Shown one piece after another: positions 45,810 to 56,290 of a DNA stretch of 64,000 nucleotides. The notes under the pieces were generated by a model that made no database searches, was not told the DNA's origin, and was given only the letters and a program-made list of their open reading frames with translations. Made by a program: the position numbers and the translations under genes. Position 1 is the stretch's first letter. Each line of letters opens with the position of its first letter. This DNA is from Micropterus salmoides (Eukaryota > Chordata > Actinopteri > Centrarchiformes > Centrarchidae), in contig NW_024040928.1 of NCBI RefSeq assembly GCF_014851395.1, positions 11,396,443 to 11,460,442 on the forward strand, in the 5' to 3' direction.

Positions 45810-46435
45810 AACATTAACTGTTTGACATGCCCACACATTAGCAAAAAAACTTTAATCACATAGAATCAAACACACACTCTTTCACACACACTCCAGTGCA
45901 TTAGCAGGCTCAGGGCAGCTTCCTGTATGATGCTCAGAGATCCTCGACCTCTCATGTAGCCAAGTCAGCTCGACTATAAGACAGCTAACAGCAGGCCTGC
46001 CATTCAGTCATTTCTCTACCTCACCACTCAGCAGACGGCAAGAAGCCAAAGCAAGATAATGGCCAATACTGTGTACTACATGCGTATGTGAAATACATGC
46101 TCATTTAAAACCAAACATCTGAAATCCCGGGGTGTTTTCTCCCAATTTTAAATCTTTTTGAGTATGATTTGGAAGGCATTTGTCCCAGAGCTTTTGCTGA
46201 AGCTCTTTCACTTGCTGCCCTTGCTGCTGAAGCTCTGCAGCTGGGGGGGACCTGAGTGGGTGTGAGTAATGTTTGTTTAAAATGTCTCCTTCCAGATCTA
46301 TTCCTCTCCTGTGTTTAGACTTTACAGTGACATTCCTATTTTATATCTGGACAGACTCAATGTTAGTTATGCCATTTTTCACAGGTTTTGTCAAGTTCGG
46401 TGAAATGTATATCCAGTGCTAAGAGGAAATGGGGC

Positions 46436-46441
46436 AATAAA
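46436..46441 (+). terminator. Candidate dpf3 poly(A) signal
   Basis: AATAAA about 710 bp after the long-form stop. Another AATAAA lies at 49792-49797, beyond the hAT-like insertion, and could end a longer 3' UTR. Confidence 0.45.
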
Positions 46442-47130
46442 ACAGCCTCCGCTATCATTCCTTTTAGAGCGTGGGGACATTTTTAATCCACGTCTGTTTT
46501 TTGTATCCTTTCAGATATAGGATACCATGGTGCTCAATCTGACACTTTACAAAAGTTATAACATAGACGTCTTTACATAGAATGAAATGCTTATTTATTT
46601 ATAGTAGATAATGGTCCGATGTTACTGTCAAGGAGATCATTGTTACTGTAAATCAGTGGTTCCCAAACTTCTCCTGTTGTGACCCTCTTGACTTGTCCCC
46701 TCTTCCTCCAAGTTTTTATTGACTAGTAACACTACTTGTAATAAAAGGAGGTAAACTATATTGAATGTAACACAAACTGCATTTTCTTGAATTTGCTTCT
46801 TGCTTCTTGAATTATGTTGTGGTGTTCAACTGAAAAACATAAATTCAACTTTACACAAAAAAAGACACAATTATATAAACAGTGAACTCACCCTCAAGAT
46901 TCTTAATATTTTGGATTTGACTGACAAGTTGATGATATCAATGGTAATTTTTTCCTATCTACTTATCTTGCTTACATGTTGTTTTAATTTCTAAGAATCT
47001 CTGAATCTTGGTAGCCTTGCTAACATCTTGTTTCTTTAATGTTCCTACATGAATTCTGATTCATAGACCTTTTTCACAGCAAACAGTTTGTCATTGTCAT
47101 AGCAGGAAAAGCACAGGTAGAACTAACCGT

Positions 47131-48174
47131 GTTCCAGACCGGCCGGAACTGGGAAATTTCCAAGTTGAAATATTCGACTTCAGTTTCAGTTGCATGGTGG
47201 TGCATGACGCCAAATGTAAAAAATAACATGGCTGACCGTGATAAACTGTTTCTTTGGCAAGATTATGCACAGTTAAACTCTCAGCAGTGCACTTGGTTTT
47301 AATTAAAAGGATGGCCATTTTATTAAAAACAAGTGATAAATATACGTTAGGCCTACTTGTTAACAGTGTATCCTTCTAGCTACATCAGCTGGTAATCCTC
47401 AAAAGTCAGCAAACGTTGTAGGCTATCTATCCAAATGTTTTCACATTTTGGGGCATTTTTAATATTTTCCTGAATAACTTTTGGGTAGAGAACATGACTT
47501 TCAGATATTGTCCAGCTACCTAATAACATTGACAAAATATTTCTAGATCAATTTACATGCAAAACAAGTTTTGCTATTTGATACTTGTATGTATTATTTT
47601 AATTTAATACTTTACTTTGCCTTTTACAGGGCAGCGCGGTGGTGCAGTGGTTAGCACTGTCGCCTCACAGTTCAAACCCTGGTTGTCCCGGCCTTTCTGT
47701 GTGGAGTTTGCATGTTGTCCGTGTGGGTTCTCTCCGGGTGCTCTGGCTTCCTCCCACCATCCAAAAACATGCAGGCTAGGTTAATTGGTGTCTCTAAATT
47801 GTCCTTAGGTGTGAGCATGAGTGGTTGTCTGTCTATGTGTGGTCCTGCGATGGACTGGTGACCTGTCCAGGGTGTACCCTGCCTTTCGCCCAATGTCAGT
47901 TGGGATAGGCTCCCGTGACCCTGTACACAGGATAAGCGGTTGACAATGGATGGATGGATGGACTTTGCCTTTTACTTTAGGATTTACCATTTAGATGTGT
48001 GCTTCCATGGGAGCTGCCATTGTTGTGTGACGTCATTCGGCTGCTACTCGTGAAGTCGCGGTACATATTTTTTCTCCGAGTTCACGAGTAGGAAACCTGA
48101 CTTCAAGAGGCCTTCCATAGTACTTTTTCTAGTTTGGAGGTCGGAAATTTCCCAGTTCCGAGATGCCTGGAATG
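47131..48174. mobile_element. Nested inverted-repeat element
   Basis: The left end (GTTCCAGACC, then GGAACTGGGAAATTTCC) is the inverted match of the right end (GGAAATTTCCCAGTTCC, then GCCTGGAAT). About 490 bp lie left of the SINE and 210 bp right of it, so the original element was about 700 bp. Class unknown. Confidence 0.7.
47630..47962 (+). mobile_element. tRNA-derived SINE with (TGGA)n tail
   Basis: The head GTGGTGCAGTGGTTAGCACT carries an A box and TTCAAACCCTGG approximates a B box. The body contains GTTTGCATGTTGTCCGTGTG, CATCCAAAAACATGCAGG, GATGGACTGGTGACCTGTCC and GGATAAGCGGTT, then ends in ATGGATGGATGGA. This is a very common fish SINE, and nearly full length here. Confidence 0.9.
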
Positions 48175-49106
48175 CAGCATAATAGCTCTGTTCCATCAAT
48201 GTTTTCTATTCAATTGCAACCATTTTCTTTTTTGCTAAGTCCCGCCTATCAGGCTTTTCTTCTGGCAAAGCATTTATGCAGTTTACAATGGAAACATTTA
48301 CTACTCAAAATTATTAGTAATTTTTTAAAACAATGGGCCTTTCATAGGCTTTCTTATTTCCTAGTTTGGAGTTTGGATTTTGTTGGCTGAAATTAGACTG
48401 TCTCTAGCACTTTTTTAACTGGAGCTAGCTAGCTAATTGGGTCTTACTCAGTGAGTGTGGTTAAAAAAACTAGATCTCCAGCTGATTTGGGATCTTAAAA
48501 AAGCACATGATGTCTACATACATGATGCAGATAAAGTATCATGTCCCAGCTGAGGCAAAAGTGCATGTCTCATGCAAAATGTCAGCCTCCATAAAGAGAT
48601 AGCATTCCTGTATTGCAGTAGCCTACTAGGCTTGCTAGCTAGTTAGCCCTGGTTTTATAGTACAGATGTTACTCAAAATGTAATTGGCTCCCATACACCC
48701 TGTAATACCACATAATAAGGTAGTTTGTAGGTAGAATAATAGTAAGCTGAGCTAGTCCTTACCATCTGACTCCTGTGTTTTTGCTTTTGCAAAGGTTTTA
48801 GATCGGAGTATGGCCCTTATGCACGTAGCTTCAACATGTGGACAAAATTCAAAACTCCACAGCTCAGCCATGCCTAGTAAAAGTTGCCACACTGTGCTTG
48901 TGCAATCACTGTTTGGGGAAGGGGTTTAGTTAACAGTCAGTTAATACTGTTATTAGTTACACCTGTGTTGGACATTTCTAAATAATCCACTGTGAAAAAG
49001 ATTTATTCATCTTTTGTGGTTTCACTATACAATGTGTGCCCCCTGTAATACCTATGCGTCCCTCCAGAGGGCCGCACCCCACAGTTTGGGAACCACTGAT
49101 GTAAAT

Positions 49107-51590
49107 TAGCCAGTGCAATGTGTGTATTATCAAACCTTGATTCGTGACTATTTTGAACAGGTAGTGTTGTAAATCATATACATGTCCTTAGGAAGCAGTA
49201 TTTACTGGTGAGTCCTGTCTGCAAATTGGCACAGGTTATGTAAGAATTTAGAGGTTTTTTAATACAGTTATAACCAGAATACATTCTGCAAATTCTGCCA
49301 TTGTATTACCATGTGAGTAATGTTGATATATTAAATTGATTTAATGTAAAATTTTATGCTAAACTCTTCAAAGCCCTGTCAATATAATTTATGTTTTTGT
49401 ACTGAGCAAAATTTAGTAGCACTAACCTAATGTGGTCTAAAAACAAGGAAGAATTAATAGGAAGAAACACCAAGAATAAGCTCAAAATCACAAAAAACAG
49501 TACACACATGCACTTCTTGAAAGGATATCACAATCTGCGTTTGTGTTTTTTTATTGTCAGTTTGTATTTGATATTGCTTTTCCACAGACAATCATGAGCT
49601 AGCATAGATACAGTACATGATGTTAATAATATGCAGAGGGTTTTATTGTGCTCTCTCTTGGCAGGAATAATGGCCCTTTGTGTCTTCCTTTTAAAAATGT
49701 CTTGGATGTCATTCTTATTTGATGCCATCCCCTACAGTGATTTAAAATGTGTGTTGTATTTTGTAAAAGTAAATGTCATGTTTTGTGTTGAAATAAAGAC
49801 TTTTCCATAAATCTTTATTTCTTACTTTCATACTTTCCTTGTCATCTACAAATTGGTTTCCCACTTGTCTTCAGTCATTTTGCCTGGACATCACATAAAT
49901 ACTCTTGAAGTGTTTCTGTTCCCTTTCAATAATCCATTACCAGGAAATCTTAATGCCATGTGCAGAAATTGAAAATAGGCATTGAGTGTTTATATGGCTC
50001 TGGCCAAGACAGCTGCATCTGATATAAATCCATTAGAATTTAATGGGCAGATAAGCCACCCTTTCCCCCAAAGATATGGCTGCCTTTCTGTTTGTCTGGC
50101 AACATCTCTGTGTATGGCTGTTCTGTCCAGTGGCAACAAAAGGAAGCCAAAATAAAATAAAAATAAAAGAGGTTACAAACATGTGACTTTCTTTTCCAGT
50201 ATTAACATGTATGTGTAACACTCTTCCGCTAATGTAGAAGAATACACATTAATTTATGTTATTGTAAGTATTATTTAAAATATCAATGTCTTACTGGATA
50301 TATTTCATGGTTTGTGCTTTGCACTTTGACAACTCATGATAGGTTATTACTTGCACCAAATTACCACTAGGGAGCACTATTGGACTGGAGTAGAGCTACA
50401 CATTATTTAACATCAATCAAAGTGGCGCTATATGAGGATATGTTAGCTGACTGTCTTTACAGTCATAATGAATACATTTAAGGATTTGTAACAAAGAGCT
50501 TGTCTCAACTGTACTTGATGGCAAGAGTCTAACCTTTAAACCCATCTGTCAGAAAAGAAATAAATAATGAAAGAAGTATTCAGATCCTTTACTGAAGTTA
50601 AAGTAGTGGCAATGCAGTGTAAAATACCATTACAAATAAATTTCCTGAATTCAAGATCTTACCCAAGTAAAAATACAGAAGTCTTATCTGCAAAACGTAC
50701 TTATGCGTATTATTATGCAGTATTATTATATTTTTCAAAAAATTAGATTTTTTTTTACTGAGGCATAAATGTGTAAGATTTTATGATGTATAATTGTAGG
50801 TGGAGATATTAAACTACTTTATTTATTGTTGTTAGGTAGTTTAATCTATAACAAAACATCACATTTTAGAAACTTTATTGTGTAGGTAACTAGTAACAGA
50901 CATTTAGTGAAGAAAAAAGTACATTTTCTCTATGAAGTGCAGTGAAGCAGTGTGAAGAAAGGAGAACAGAAGGAAAGGTAGGCTATCTAAAAAAAACTGT
51001 AATTAGGTAAATACTTAGTACTTAGTTACACTCCCCCATTGCCATCTGCCCCACACATTGTGACTTACTGTGAGCCTAGTTGATTGGAGTGGAAAAATTT
51101 AAGATACTCTTTGCAAACACACCTCACTGTGCATCTTCAAAGAAAAGTTTGAGAACTTTTTGTGTCTTGTTTTTCTGTACCATATATTATTGATTACAGT
51201 TCAATAACAAGATTATAATATATAATAAAATGCCAATAAAATGAGGGCTTGTTGATGATTTACTGAGACACAATGTATTCACAAGAGTGTCAAGGACAAA
51301 GACATACAGGGGATCAACTGCTTTAAAGTATAATCTGGAACTACCTGTTGATCTACATCATCCAAATAATGGCGTAACTTACTTTCACTACTGAAACAAA
51401 ATGCCAGTTAGTTTTAATACAAAAGTTATCAGTATTATACTTATACTTACTATTACTGTAAAGAAATAAAACAAAGGTCAAATCAGATTTTTCACATTTG
51501 TCTGTTACTTTTAGATGAGAAACTGCAATTATGCAATTATAGAACTACAGCTGCTATCTGTCTGTCTCTCTCTGTGTGTGTTTGTTTGTC
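49107..51590. other. Intergenic region between dpf3 and leg1
   Basis: AT-rich sequence without a recognisable exon. It contains a dispersed repeat at 50566-51000, and probable 3' UTR sequence of dpf3 up to about 49820 if the distal AATAAA at 49792 is used. Confidence 0.5.
50566..51000. repeat. AAGTATTCAGATCCTTTACT repeat family, copy 1
   Basis: Begins with AAAGAAGTATTCAGATCCTT and carries ACCCAAGTAAAAATACAGAA and TACTTATGCGTATTATTATG, characteristic of a widespread fish MITE. A second copy starts at 57840. Confidence 0.6.
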
Positions 51591-52981
51591 TCAGCAGCTC
51601 GTAGTCATTCCAGTAATGATGGACAAGAAAGTGTTGGTAGCGAAGTTGGGATTCAGGAGGAGCTGCTCCAACATCTCTCTGCCTTTCTCTCTTGTGTTGA
51701 CTGAACACATGGCACTTCTCCACAGATGAACCAAAGTCCCACCTGGCAGGTGACATGATCAAGATCATCCTTAAAAGCTTACTTATCCAATAAAAAAGAT
51801 ACTTATTTATATTTGTGTGCGTGTGGGTGTCTGCCCTACCCAGGATATTGTTGACGCTAGTCATCCAGGAGAAGATAGACAGTGTGTAGTTCTCCTCCTG
51901 ACTCAGATCGGCAATGTTAGGCGCATTGTCGCCATCCTAGTTGTACAGATATGACAGATGAAACAAAAATGAGATAAATACACAGGTTGGAAATATGTGA
52001 TTTCAGAAATGAATGTTGTGGGTGCGTACCTTTAAAATTCTACTTGGGAGAGGGGACATGAACATCGCAGATTTTTCCAAATTGGAGTGGAAATGTGCCG
52101 CCGAAACATATTCCGCAGAGTTCAGCCAGCTGTTGGCAAATGACACCTCTGCAGCAGAGTAGTGGCTCTGCCTGAAGGAGAGGACACAAACATTTTGGGA
52201 AATTTGCTCATTCATTTTGTTGCAGAGAGTTAGAAAAATCATACCACAAATATCTGCCAAATGTGATGCTACATCTAGCAGCAGATTAGCTTAGCTTAGC
52301 ATAATGATTAGAAAACATTTTGGCTCTTTCTGAATTCACTCTTTATTTACTATATTTACTGTATTTAATTTGGTGTCCATATACAAGTGTGTAAATTTTT
52401 CAGCTATATACTGCCGTCATAAATTCTACAATGGAACAAAAAAAGTAGTGTCCTTGGCATGTACACTATTTTCTGCTAACAGTCCCACAATGCAATGCTT
52501 CGCATTTTTTAGTTTTGAAAATAAAGTTAGTTGAGGGACTCGACAGCTGGCAGGGATGATGATTAGCAAGTCTCCGAAATCTCAATATAGATTATATTAT
52601 AGATAGATAGATTACTTGGCTTTGCATGCAGCAGAGGCATAAATTGAAGCCATCTGGGCCGCCCAGTAGAGGCCGAGGAGAGCGTCTTTCTTTTCATTTT
52701 CAGGAAGAGGAGAGTCAGCCGAAGACTTCAGACCCTTTAATCACACACATAGAACATTAAGGAGGTACTCCAGCGATTTAGTATTGCACTTCCTTAAAGT
52801 TGGGGATGCAGAAGAAGAATAAAAGCAGCAGAGGCCGGGATATCCTGAGTTTTAGACATATACTGTGTATGCCCACATTTTTCAATCTCCAAACCCCCAG
52901 ATAATACATGCTTTATGTTTTAAAAAGGACATTATACATCATACTCATAGGCTGAGTAGTGATCCCCACAACAACTGTGTA

Positions 52982-53028
<47 letters not shown>

Positions 53029-54973
53029 TGAACTGCATGCACCTGAAAAAAAGCATCCCACTTAGACATGGCATCAGGGTAGCGAGCTGCACAGTCAGCA
53101 TATGTGGTGCAATAGTCTGTTACACCTTCAGGCACCTGCATCTGGACCTAATAATATCAATATCAGTCATGATTACAATCATCATCATCATCATCATAAT
53201 GAACACCATAACAATTTTAATTTGTCAAATACTTTAGTTTATGGCTAAATTCATGCGAAACTAATGCTATTCCCATCGGCCTCAACTTTGTGCTACTTTA
53301 GAAAGTGTTAGCATGCCATCATGCTAAACTGATATGGTGAATACGGTAAACATTATACCTGTTTAACATTAGCATTGTCATTGTGAGCATTTTAGCATGT
53401 GGATGTTAGCATTCAGCTCTAAGCACTGCTGTGCCTAAGAAAAGCCTCACAGAGCCCGCTAGCATGTCTGTAATAGACCCTTTGTCTTGTTATCAACTGT
53501 CTCACTTGTCCAACTGCACAAGTACCTGGACTCCTTCTCCCATGAAGCCCTGCTGTGCAGCAGACAGGAATGGCAGTGCAGAGACAAAGTAGCTCACACC
53601 TGGAGGAGAAAGAAGTGGTGTTGATAGTGTTTTAGTGTAAAGTGTTGTGTATGTGTGTGTGTGCTTGCGTGTGTGCATGTGTGTGTGCATGTGTATGTGT
53701 ATGCAGGGGCGGATTGGCCACCTGGCAATTCTGGCATATGCCAGAGGGGCCGGACTATTTGTTTTGGGGTGGGCTTGTCCGATTGATATTTATATCAGTG
53801 TCTCCAACACATCAGCTTTACTTGGCGACCCATTTAAGCATTTTGCAGAGAAACACTGAGAGAAATGATTACGTTATAAGACTCAGACGGTGAATATTTC
53901 ACAAACACGGACCAGGTTGCCTAATGCAACAGTGAACACTTTGGTGCAGGTGCAACTGAGTACAATGTTGGTTTTGGTTTCGATTGGCTTCCTCATTAAC
54001 AAGCCTCCTCCGCGCACTCGCGGGTGAAAACAGTATGGTCATGCTGTGTCATTTCGGCCACTTTATAACATTATTTATAACAGCCCACTGCTGATGGAGA
54101 AAGTCAACAGGGCTGACAAATACAGGGAGAGAGAAAAAGGAAGAGGTAGCTAGCTAGGGCAAGCTGCTGTGTTTGCAGCAGAGGTGTCTGTTCCTTGCTT
54201 GTGTGGAAATATTAGAAGTGAAGGCAAGGAGAGCAGAATTAAGTAGGCTAGTGAGTAATGTTTTTATTTATGTGTATTCCAATGTTGAGAGCAGTGTTTT
54301 TTTCTGCAATGTTTAAATCGGCTACTGTGATCATGGACGTTGCTGAAATCGGCACAGATAGAGACCCCCAGTGTTCTTGTAGGCTGAATGAAAATGCTTT
54401 GAGAAAGGTTTACTTGCACAATAAGAAACATGCAATGCAATTTGAATACAGAAGAAACAAATGTGCATTGTCCACGAAAGTTACTTAAGCAACAAAAAAA
54501 AGCTACTGATTAATCATTATATTCCATTTTATTGTTGTATTTTGAATTGTCACCTGCTAAATTTTGTGCTGCCATTGATATAAATAAAGACATTTACTCC
54601 ATAAATTGGTGCAGAAAATGTCTCCAGAATGCAGAAAATTAAGAGTTTAATGCTCAAAATCTTCTGGGGGAGGACCCCCTGATACACAAACATTTTATCA
54701 TCGAATATTTCTTCAAATTAGTGTTAAAATATCTTCTCCTCTTATTCTCATGACCAAAGTCTTTCATCACACCCCTAATCTCTGACCTTATGTCACCAAT
54801 TCTTTACAACACAAAGTGACGCCCTTGCTGTTTCATACAGTAGGTCTACTGCTTATATTATCTCACCATCTTTACACAAACGTAGTGAATGTGTGTTCGT
54901 GGGGATGCGTGGTAAGGTGGGCTGGTATGGCTACAGTGCCAGGGCTGAATTTTTGTCCCAGTCCGCCCCTGTT

Positions 54974-55019
<46 letters not shown>

Positions 55020-56203
55020 TGTGAGCCAGTGTGTATAATGTTACGGGGACATTAATTTGTTTACACAGTCACACTGTGGGGACTCGCCTTCCTTTTGGGG
55101 ACAAAACGCAAGTCCCTATAACCCAAATTATTATATTTTAAGGTGAAGATGTGGTTTAATGTTAGGGCTAGGGTACATCTACAGTCAATTCAAGTAGAAC
55201 TGTATTTGTTCCTGGAGGGGCAATTTGTTTTTCAGCAGTAAAAACATTACGAACACACAGATACCACAATATAAATCACACAAATATCAAAAGGAAAAGG
55301 AAAAATACAGAAAAATAAGTATAAGGGTGTGTGGTCTAATTGATAGTACCTTTAACTACTGGAGTGTAGCAGTTAAATGGCTGAGGGTATGAAGGAGTGT
55401 TTGTATCTGTTGTTTTGTCCAATGGGTACTTTAAGTGGGAACCCAAAGGGTCTGATACTATAGGTGCATTGGGTGAATGCTGTCAGACAGTTTGGATTCT
55501 ACTTTCTGTGTGTGTGTGTGTGTGTGTGTGTTGTGTGTGTGTGTGCATTTGTCAAACTTACAGGCCCACCAGCTCTGGGTAGAAATACACGTTGTATCTC
55601 CTGTCTGCAGGCCACAGGTTGTAGCACTAGTTGGGTCAGCGAGGCGCCCTGCAGAAACAACACATTGTACATAAAGTTATCAGATTGTGTCTCTTATATT
55701 ACAACAAGGGATGGGCATTTTGCTCATGTTGACTCCGAGACTTACAGGAAAAGTTGCTTATTTAATCATTACAAAGAAGTCATGGCTGAGGGTTAGATTT
55801 AGAAGTGCTCTTAAGTGATTCACTGTCCACTTTTGCACAAACTATTCTTCCTCATTTAGGGGAAACATTGTTATTGATAAAAAAAGAAAATAATTGAAAT
55901 CTTACCTGTAGTTAGCATCCATCCAAGCTGCAGTGTAAGTCCCCAAACTGGACTGTCTGTGGCATTTGTCCCCATGGATCCCATAAATGGGTCTGTAGCA
56001 TTTATCATCAGCCGGTAAAGACTCATGCGCTGAAGGAAGTGCCAGGGGTCGGGAGTCAGGATGCCATTCTGTATCGGCAGGTCAGTCACTTGGCCGGCAG
56101 TTTGGGCCCACAGGATAGGCATGCCATTTTCTAGAAATACGGCAGAGCTGCAGAGAGATACTGCACATGCCAGGAGGAGGCCGAAGACTGTCGGACGCAG
56201 CAT
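51591..56203 (-). CDS. leg1: LEG1, secreted liver-enriched protein (8 exons)
   Basis: Minus-strand exons: 56203-55906, 55648-55562, 53599-53526, 53147-53043, 52734-52616, 52171-52030, 51936-51840 and about 51682-51591. Phases join throughout to give about 337 aa (human LEG1 is 330). LEG1 proteins are secreted and, in zebrafish, are made by the liver and needed for its growth; the molecular activity is not established. The sequence shows a signal peptide (LLLACAVSLCSSA), then WHFLQRMSLYRLMINATDPF, WGLTLQLGW, GRLADPTSATTCG and GDTTCISTQSWWACVSYFVS, then ALPFLSAA and YPDAMSKWDAFF. These are collinear with the family. Two NAT/NAT-like glycosylation sequons lie near residues 69 and 81. The last exon's acceptor is uncertain: AG at 51684-51683 or at 51678-51677 both keep frame. 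Confidence 0.88.
52190..52305. mobile_element. Palindromic MITE fragment abutting leg1 exon 6
   Basis: Contains ACATTTTGGGAAATTTGCTC, then GATGCTACATCTAGCAGCAG and GATTAGCTTAGCTTAGCATA, the order of the 41541-42072 family. It starts within 20 bp of the exon 6 acceptor at 52171. Confidence 0.65.
52757..52925. mobile_element. Truncated copy of the TTAA-type MITE
   Basis: TTAAGGAGGTACTCCAGCGA followed by TTTAGTATTGCACTTCC matches the left end of the element at 36959. The right end is not recognisable. It lies in leg1 intron 4, about 25 bp upstream of exon 5. Confidence 0.55.
52985..53024 (+). repeat. (GT)20 microsatellite in leg1 intron 4
   Basis: Twenty GT units, read as CA in the leg1 transcript, beginning about 18 nt after the exon 4 splice donor at 53042. 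Confidence 0.95.
53255..53470. repeat. TTAGCATG-type dispersed repeat in leg1 intron 3
   Basis: Contains ATGCTATTCCCATCGGCCTC, GTTAGCATGCCATCATGCTA, CATTTTAGCATGTGGATGTT and CACTGCTGTGCCTAAG, which recur in many fish genomes as one MITE family. No coding content. Confidence 0.6.
53696..54979. mobile_element. 1.3-kb hAT-like element in leg1 intron 2
   Basis: The element at 53704-54971 has inverted ends CAGGGGCGGATTGG and CCAGTCCGCCCCTG. It has a near-perfect 8-bp duplication (TGTGTATG at 53696-53703, TTTGTATG at 54972-54979). No transposase was recognised. An internal block (54520-54679) is homologous to the dcaf4-intron element. Confidence 0.82.
54979..55016 (+). repeat. (GT)n microsatellite
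   Basis: About nineteen GT units directly beside the right end of the hAT-like element. The insertion apparently landed in a GT-rich tract that also borders its left end (53645-53703). Confidence 0.95.
55040..55175. repeat. Dispersed fish repeat (TGGGGACTCGCCTTCC type)
   Basis: Contains TTTTGGGGACAAAACGCAAG and CCCAAATTATTATATTTTAA, then AATGTTAGGGCTAGGG, a block commonly seen beside CA microsatellites in fish. Class unknown. Confidence 0.5.
55507..55545 (+). repeat. (GT)n microsatellite in leg1 intron 2
   Basis: GT run with one interruption, read as CA in the leg1 transcript, starting about 16 nt after the exon 2 donor at 55561. Confidence 0.93.
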
Positions 56204-56280
56204 GACTGATGAGCTGGGACTGCAGAGGGATGAAGTCAAGAGTTTCACTCTGGACGGAGAGTTCTCACATAAATACAAGG

Positions 56281-56290
56281 CTTAAATACC
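56281..56290 (-). promoter_or_regulatory. leg1: TATA-like box of leg1
   Basis: On the minus strand the sequence reads GGTATTTAAG, about 80 bp upstream of the ATG. This distance allows a short 5' UTR. A TATA-type promoter fits a strongly expressed tissue-specific secreted protein. Inferred from position only. Confidence 0.45.

Larger units (their letters stand above)
46646..49106. mobile_element. 2.4-kb hAT-like element with nested insertions
   Basis: The element at 46654-49098 has inverted ends CAGTGGTTCCCAAACTT and CAGTTTGGGAACCACTG. It is flanked by an 8-bp near-duplication (CTGTAAAT at 46646-46653, ATGTAAAT at 49099-49106). It contains a second inverted-repeat element at 47131-48174, and inside that a SINE at 47630-47962. 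I see no transposase coding sequence. Because it is the oldest of the three nested units, it must have inserted first. Confidence 0.85.

Noticed and set aside
46800..48390. Short frames within the nested hAT-like element
   Set aside because: All small and unrelated to transposases; one is simply the reverse of the SINE.
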